Source: Deroplatys truncata
Lineage: Eukaryota > Arthropoda > Insecta > Mantodea > Mantidae
Length of the DNA: 64,000 nucleotides
Direction: 5' to 3'
NCBI GenBank assembly: GCA_030765065.1
Contig: CM060975.1
Coordinates: 197,440,507 to 197,504,506, forward strand
Below, one piece after another: positions 58,329-64,000 of this stretch; within the stretch, counting starts at the first letter, position 1, and the number at the start of each line of letters is the position of its first letter. The notes beneath the pieces were generated by a model. That model had not been told where the DNA came from. It did no database searches and saw only the letters and a list, made by a program, of their open reading frames with translations. The translations under genes were made by a program, and so were the position numbers.

Positions 58329-58993
58329 GTGATTCCACGCATTTTATCTTTAATTTTTGTAACCAACAAAAAGAAATCAGGTGCTAGGTTAGGGATATAT
58401 GGTGGAGGGTCCATGGTACTGACCTTTAGTATTGCTGTATACGACGATGCGTAGTCATAACGTAATATTGTTTTTCCTTTTGGGTGTTTTTCACATTTTT
58501 AAAAAGTTTGCGGTAAATAGACATTTGTGTACCAATTGGCTGTGACCGTACGTCTATCTTCTAATGCTATTGTAGAATATGACCGTTTTAGGGTTAAAAA
58601 AAATAAAACTAGCAAGCAACCATCCTAAAAAACTAGCATTGCGAATTCGTCGGACTTTTGCCCGATTTGGACTTAGGTTCTGTTCGAAAGACCCATTAAG
58701 CCGATTATCCAAGATTCATCACCAGTAATGATATTTAAAACCAAATTTGAAGTGACGCCTTGGAAGTTTCCAAGAGTTTTTCGCACCAATCAATGCATTG
58801 TATTGATCGGGAGTCAGTTTATGTGGAATCCACCGACAACAAGTTTTCTACCTTGATGAATGTTTTGGATTTGACTCATATCAGTGCCCAATGTCGCCCG
58901 AAAAAATTCATAAAGATATCCGCCGAACTTCTTCAAGTATTGCTCCAAGAGCAACAATATTTTCATCAATAATAGCAGTTCTTGGGCGTCCTT

Positions 58994-59280
58994 GTGTATC
59001 TCCGTGGACTAGGGGCAACATGCTAGCCTCTAGTTCCCGAGATCGCGGGTTTAAACCCGGTGAGGGCGATGGACTTTTTTCGGGCGTAAAAATCCTTAGC
59101 ATGGCTTCCTTCGGAAGGGAAGTGAAGTCGGTGATCTGTATCGTATATTTATGGCACGTAAAAGAACCTCAAGTCTGATAAAAGAGCCTCTGAGTAGAAG
59201 TTCCGGTCTTTCACGTCCAATATAGAATGGGACGCTAAGGACCACAGTAGTTAATGAGCGTCCATAAGTCAAACTCATTA
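58994..59280 (+). mobile_element. S4 SINE inside the mariner, 13 bp duplication
   Basis: A complete 287 bp copy: head CTCCGTGGACTAGGGGCAAC, ATGCTAGCCTCTAGTTCCCG, then GATCGCGGGTTTAAACCCGG. The body follows to GAGCGTCCATAAGTCAAACT. A perfect 13 bp duplication CTTGGGCGTCCTT lies at 58981-58993 and 59281-59293, within the mariner coding sequence (EGRPRT region). This copy shows the true ends of the S4 family and that it moves by making target duplications. Confidence 0.95.
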
Positions 59281-59632
59281 CTTGGGCGTCCTTCACGAAA
59301 TTCATCACTAAGAAAAAATCGATTTCTTTTGAATTCGCTGTACCGATTATAAGTTGTCGCGTGAGATAGGGCATTTCTAAGCGATTTTCACACTGTTTAG
59401 CCCTTGATGACGATTTAAAGTCGTAAAACATCATAGCTCAGAAATATTTTCTAGCCAAATTCATTTTTGGGTGAAGACAAAATTTTTAAATGATTATAAT
59501 TAACAAACTATTACAGCAAATCGCACTAACTACAAGACAGTCAACTTGCTATACATTAGAAAGTAGCTGTCAAATATAAACAATCTTGATTTGTTTTTGT
59601 CATTCTAAAATTGGGTATCGCCCTCGAATGTA

Positions 59633-60201
59633 CACGTTAGCAATGCCTATGATGCAATAATTAAAAGATGGTATGTCATCAGAATCTGGGACCTACTAAT
59701 GACTGTTACACAACTTAGATTTTATTATGTTTGAAGGAGTTTTACGCACAAACTCTTGTGGTTACCCATGGCATTCTTTACGGCGTAACGAATTATGACG
59801 TATACTCCTCGTGTGAAACGTTTACGGTTTTACTTTGATGGTGAAAAGACAATGTTGAGAGTACTGGTTTTGTGGTTTTTCTGCTCGCAGCCAAGGAACG
59901 TTTCCAGCTACCTCATTCTTACACATAAAAATGTTGCCTCATGGCGCTTTAGAGACAACTATTGGGAAACAAACGTCCGTTCAACTAATTGCAGCAATTA
60001 GACAAGTTTTGTCACGACAAAAAATATCTGCTGCTACGTTTATTTTTACAACACCAAAAGTTCCATGCAACATGGAAACCTAACTGGTTTCTTTAGGAGA
60101 GTTTATTTAAGGAGAAAGTATATTTTTATGTGGCAGAAAAAAAGTAGTGGAACAAATTACGAGAAGCAATTGGGAATTTTGTAATGGTTATGTACAACTA
60201 T
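59633..60201. other. Unique stretch, no gene seen
   Basis: A 68-codon frame at 59795-60001 has no recognised motif. Confidence 0.35.
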
Positions 60202-60213
60202 ATACAATTAAAA

Positions 60214-60748
60214 CCGAGCGAGGTGGCGCGGTAACGTGTGCGTATCGCATTAGGGAGGTTTCAGATTCGATCCCCGGCGACCGCCCATTCTGATCCTGGG
60301 TTTTTCGTGGCCGGTAGGCGAATGCTGGGGTAGTTCCTCTTCTAACATGACTTGCCTGCTCCTCATTTCCTATACCGATCGTCTCCTTCATTGTGATGTG
60401 TTTCAGAGTTGTAGAACCAGGCGACGTATTCGGGGTGTTGCGGCTGGGCGGTGGCTGTACGCTTTGTAGAGGTTTCTTCCCTGGCGGGACTGCTCAGTTA
60501 GGACCTGTCTCCAAGTGGGCCCCACCTGGGAGCGCCGGGCGTCTGAAGCCTTGTAGATGGGCCCTGGCGGCGTCTGATACATTCGACCGTTCATACTTGC
60601 GCCCATTTGTCATCCGGATCTGCTGGACTTTCGGGTCTCTTCCCTCATCCCTCCCAGAGGTCAGGTAGAAGCAAGAAGGTCTGTTGTAGCCTATTTGCGG
60701 TGCTCTGGGGCCCCTCCGTTCGTTCGTACCTTTACCTTTGCTTTTTAC
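60214..60748 (+). mobile_element. S3 SINE, subfamily b, reference copy
   Basis: Head CCGAGCGAGGTGGCGCGGTA, ACGTGTGCGTATCGC, then GATTCGATCCCCGGCGACC as box B. The body has GGGTTTTTCGTGGCCGG, GCGAATGCTGGGGTAGTTCC, GCCCACTTGGAG-type complement CCAAGTGGGCCCCACC and TCCCAGAGGTCAGGTAGAAG. It ends GGGGCCCCTCCGTTCGTTCG, TACCTTTACC. Flanks ATACAATTAAA (60202-60212) and ATACATTTAAA (60749-60759) form an 11 bp target duplication with one change. The body is long for a SINE (about 535 bp). Several open frames through it are shadows. Confidence 0.88.
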
Positions 60749-60759
60749 ATACATTTAAA

Positions 60760-61646
60760 GGATATATCAAATTTCTTACTATTCCCCTTAATTCCTAACA
60801 AAGCAGGACGTAACAAAATAATAAGACAAATAAGAAAAACAATTTAAAATAGCACTGGGTACTAAATTTACTATTTTATATCTAACATTGCTTTGAAGAA
60901 GAAGCATTACTTGATATTTAGTTTTCTTGCTTTCTAATATACTTGTAATGCAACTAACAAAAGAATGGCAGTCATTTGTCTGCTACTCTCGCTGAAAGGC
61001 TCCGAGCAACCCGAACTAGGCCGAGATGTTACACCTCGGCCGATCTATTGACGACAGATCACTTAATACTTTCTCATCCCTAATGTCACCACCGAATCCT
61101 CATCCCATTGTCACCATCTAACCTATAGTCTGCAGTCAGGTTTCATGGCTGCAGCCTAGTATTTATCCTTCACCCGTTCCCACCCTTAAGGCGGCAGTAC
61201 AACAGCTTACACATACTAACACGGGTGCTATGCGGAACCGCATTTTCGTTTTTCCTTACGGTGGAGGAGATTTTTGTGGGTATGGCCGACTACTGCCGCG
61301 TCCCACATTCCCAGCCCCGACTCCCATCGGGACTGAAGTGCTTAACAGCATTTTCTCCTCCACTCGAAATAAAACAAACAAACTCGTTGTCCACCAAGCA
61401 AAGCACTTACGTTATAGCAGGGGTGGCAAAGTCCCTTTGTCCATGCATTATCAAATATGGAGAATACACAACACCATCTAACAACACCTAGAATACAAAT
61501 GGAAGTTACCATGAGAGGAAACGTCACTAGGAGCTCTAATGCACTCGCGAATACCCTCTTCACCGCTCTTGTATTGTAGCATGCTCAGTAACGCCAATTT
61601 CAAAGTGTTTCTTATAGGATATATTCATTTAGGAACCAGACAAGTA
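60760..61646. other. Stretch with GC-richer part, no gene identified
   Basis: 61000-61030 holds a hairpin (GGCCGAG, 9-base loop, CTCGGCC). 61080-61400 is richer in GC and C-rich on the plus strand, with two overlapping 83-88 codon frames (61225-61491). Neither frame shows a domain or signal. It could be an unrecognised repeat or an exon remnant. Confidence 0.4.
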
Positions 61647-61909
61647 TTTTTACTTTAGTAGGTAGAGAACATATTGCATTCCACCCACAATTTCGATACT
61701 GAGGTTTTATGAGAAACACATTTTTGAGGCCCTAAAAAGATTTTTAGAAAAAGGTCCGTGTGTATGGACACGCACCTTTTTCTTAAAAATTCTTTTTGGA
61801 TTCATCGGGTCTCAAAATATGTATTTTCGGTGAAATATCGATATCAAGTTTTTGGGCGGAATGCAATACCTCCCCTAGGTACTAGATACGTGGTAGAGAC
61901 AGTAAAAAT
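61647..61909. mobile_element. Head-to-head pair of L start fragments
   Basis: 61647-61770 is a plus-strand L start (TTTTACTTTAGTAGGTAGAG to AAAAAGGTCCGTGTGTATGG). 61771-61909 is the same region on the minus strand (CACCTTTTTCTTAAAAATTC to GATACGTGGTAGAGACAG plus TAAAAAT). Together they form a roughly 260 bp imperfect palindrome with almost no spacer. Confidence 0.88.
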
Positions 61910-62056
61910 TGATCTACAAAATGCATATAAAATAATTGCATACACCACGCATAAAGCTGAAAATTCGGTGCAATTAAAACTAATAAACTGAAAAATCTGG
62001 AAAATCAAGATGTTATTTGTTCATTCCGCCTATTAATAACGAGAAGTATCTCCGTT

Positions 62057-62192
62057 AATTTTTACTTTCTCTACTGCGTATAAAAAGTAAGGGAAGGAGT
62101 TGCATTCCACCCAAAAATTCGATACCGAGATTTCACCGAAAGTACATGTTTTGAGGCCCCCTGAATTAAAAAAAACACTTTTAAAATGGGTC

Positions 62193-62254
<62 letters not shown>

Positions 62255-62836
62255 TGTCTGAACAGCATAACTAAAAACGAAAAGTCGGATAAATACCAAA
62301 ACATCTTTCTCAAAAATGGCTCCAGCGATTTTAATTAATACATTTTCATGACAAATAAAATTTATATCTTTAGTTTTCTGGGAATGTCCTCAATAGTCGC
62401 CTTCTTTCTGAATGCCTTTGGCATAACTGGTAAAGTAAAAGATAAGGCAAACTTTTTCTACACAGAAATTTAGAGCTCGTTAAAACACACAATTTGTTAT
62501 TTACATTTTTGGGGAGTAATGAACCATTTCCGAGACATTCCTTGTTATGTGTTTGAATTTTTCAATACGTATACTTTTTCTCAAATGAGAATTCGTTATT
62601 CGGTTTTTTATGTCCTGGACATAAAAAAGAATGGAATCCTCCACATAGCAACCAGGTCTTAAAATATTTGACTATCGCTTAAGCCTACCATATTCCCCTT
62701 GCACCTACAAGAAAATTAGCAATAAGATTCCACAGATGTTTATATCGATTAGCATGAAGTAAATGGAGAATAAGTGTTTGTAAAAATACAAGAATGGAGA
62801 GCGCCAAGTGAATGTAACACATCAGATTTTTAAACT
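62057..62836 (+). mobile_element. L-family repeat with long TG tract and internal deletion
   Basis: Start TTTTTACTTTCTCTACTGCG, TTCCACCCAAAAATTCGATA, a (TG)n of about 56 bases at 62198-62254, then AGTCGGATAAATACCAAA. It jumps to CATCTTTCTCAAAAATGGCT, missing about 120 bases found in other copies. The remaining order is normal, ending GTGAATGTAACACATCAGAT plus TTTT. Confidence 0.9.
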
Positions 62837-63512
62837 TAGAAAAATACTTTCTGAAGTCATCGTATTTTATTTATTCCTTGCTTATTTTTCAAACACATAA
62901 AGGCACCATCATGATGTAGGGTATTTATATTAATATGTAATTAATATTTTCTATTCCTATTAATAATTTTATGATCCTGTTGGGAACACGTTTGACTGAG
63001 ATGGTCAAATAAATCTTTAGTTGCAGTGGTGGTGGTTTAGCAGCGGCCCTCAAACCAGCACTTACAACTCTTCTTGTGATTGTAGTGTTCATTTGGAGAA
63101 AATGAAGAGTCACAGAGGCATAATAAGCTCCCTATGATCTTCAAAAGATAGACGATAGAACTGACTAGCTCCTGTGACTAATGCAAATTTCTTCGATGTC
63201 CAACTTGTGGAAGATAAGATCATCGGTATAAAGTAACCCTAATACTTGCAAAGCTGCCGGCATCATGCATGATTCATCAAAATTAGCATCTGTCCCGGAG
63301 AAAGACTAAGTTTCGTAACCAAAACTCGCGTGAGATAGTCTACGATGGTTATAGTAATTTCCTCTAAATGTTTAGATAGAATAAAAAGAAAAAGCATTTA
63401 AACGTTTGAATCACTACTGGACCGAGAAAAAAAATTATAGTCCAATTTGCAGTATGTAAATTAATTATAGCACCTATTAAAGAGCCATAGCAGATTTCTT
63501 GAACTAATTTTA
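62837..63512. other. Unique stretch, no gene seen
   Basis: Nothing recognised. Confidence 0.4.
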
Positions 63513-64000
63513 TTTCCTTTCTCTACACGTACCTAGTAGGAGGAGAAGGTATTGCATTCCACCCAAAAATTCGATACCGAGAATTCATCGGAAATACATG
63601 TTTTGAGGCACCCTGAATACAAAAAAAAATCATTTTAGAAAAAAAGGCCGTGTGTGTCTGTCAACGTGTCAACAGCATAAATGAAACACCAAAAGCAATC
63701 CAAAAAGTACCAAACTCGGTTTATGTTCAGTATCTTCCAAAGGATGCACATGAAGATTTTCAAGAAAATTCCCCACTCCAAATTACCTTTACATGGAACA
63801 TTGTCCGAAATTTTTTGCTTTCTATAAACTGACTCTAAAATTTTCATCAAAATACCATATATTAAAGATGTTTTCATGACATAAAATGCATATTTTTAAT
63901 TTTTTGAAAATAGCCTATGAGTTCTCTCCATTCGGAAGGAATTTTGTATAATCTTGTATAGCTGGTAAACGTTATGTGACAGACGAAAACGTACTACACA
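63513..64000 (+). mobile_element. L-family repeat, cut by window end
   Basis: Start TTTCCTTTCTCTACACGTAC, ATTCCACCCAAAAATTCGAT and TTTTGAGGCACCCTGAATAC, with a minimal GTGTGTGTCTGTC tract. It continues to GGTAAACGTTATGTGACAGA, where the window ends. The preserved part resembles subfamily B. Confidence 0.87.

Larger units (their letters stand above)
57270..59632 (-). mobile_element. DD34D-type mariner, doubly interrupted
   Basis: Ends near 57272 (CGAGGGCTGAACTGAACATT) and 59626-59632 (complement ATTCGAGGGCGATACCCAAT) share CGAGGGC. The minus strand carries a mariner transposase in pieces. These are SEFKRNRFFLSDEFREGRP (59300-59360) and RTAIIDENIVALGAILEEVR (58910-58990). Then NIITGDESWIIGL, the first Asp (58700-58735), TILRYDYASSYTA, the second (about 58440-58475), and PYIPNLAPDFFLLVTKIKDKM, the third (58340-58410). 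C-terminal VSQEEWHHWFNE and CIDVEEEYFEKL (57330-57430) complete it. Removing an S4 SINE and an L copy leaves about 1.2 kb, normal for mariner. Stops and small deletions make it nonfunctional. Confidence 0.9.

Noticed and set aside
57471..58335. GTGAT on both sides of an L copy as a 5 bp target duplication
   Set aside because: Other well preserved L copies show no matching 5 bp flanks, so a 5 bp agreement is likely chance.
61225..61491. Two overlapping frames in a GC-richer segment as an exon
   Set aside because: Neither frame shows a recognisable domain, codon bias could not be assessed, and the splice context is unclear. It is left as an unexplained segment.

Overview
This is animal nuclear DNA, most likely from an insect with a large, AT-rich, repeat-filled genome. 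It is not a gene-rich or prokaryotic window. The reasons are tRNA-derived SINEs with internal Pol III boxes, several Tc1/mariner-type transposases, non-LTR retrotransposon reverse transcriptase remnants with (AAT)n tails, long CA/TG, TA and ATT microsatellites, and a short CCTAA tract matching the insect telomere repeat. The order cannot be fixed from the sequence; Blattodea, Orthoptera, Phasmatodea or Hemiptera are all possible. No intact long protein-coding gene is present. Almost every open frame longer than 60 codons lies in a repeat or is a chance opening.

One family dominates. I call it L: a 750-1000 bp noncoding repeat with more than 20 copies or fragments on both strands. One end reads TTTTTACTTTCTCTACTACG, with a small hairpin, then a TG/CA microsatellite. 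The other end reads GTGTAACACATCAGATTTTT. The 12-mer ACTTTCTCTACT occurs near both ends in opposite orientation. Subterminal inverted repeats, an end hairpin and an internal microsatellite resemble Helentron-associated elements (HINE/DINE-1). That assignment is inference. L copies serve as landing sites for other elements and have themselves landed inside older ones.

Layout: 1-8.8 kb has L copies, a wrecked DDE transposase, an antisense LINE fragment and SINEs. 8.8-17 kb has mostly unique AT-rich DNA, L copies, a tandem module array (13.4-13.9 kb), a foldback MITE (15.0 kb), a short acidic ORF (15.8 kb) and a candidate first coding exon of a host gene (16.62-16.66 kb, minus strand). 17-26 kb has L, SINE and LINE tails. 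26.5-28.4 kb is a dead Tc1-like element split by a MITE. 28.6-44 kb has L copies with SINEs nested inside them. 44.3-47.9 kb has two mariner-related elements, one inside an L copy. 48.3-49.1 kb is a tandem SINE array. 50-57 kb has L, a transposase fragment, a LINE fragment and a long unique stretch. 57.3-59.6 kb is a mariner broken by both an L copy and a SINE. 60-64 kb has a SINE, an inverted L pair and two more L copies.

Four SINE-like families are named here. S1 (TGCCATGGTAGCTCAGTGG head) is found as dimers and arrays. S2 (GGCGGCGCCGTGGCTGAGTGG head) has perfect 10-12 bp target duplications. S3 has a CCGAGCGAGGTGGCGCGGTAACG-like head. S4 has a body containing GGCTTCCTTCGGAAGGGAAG. The elements do not form a pathway. 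The window reads as layered transposition into probable intergenic or intronic DNA.
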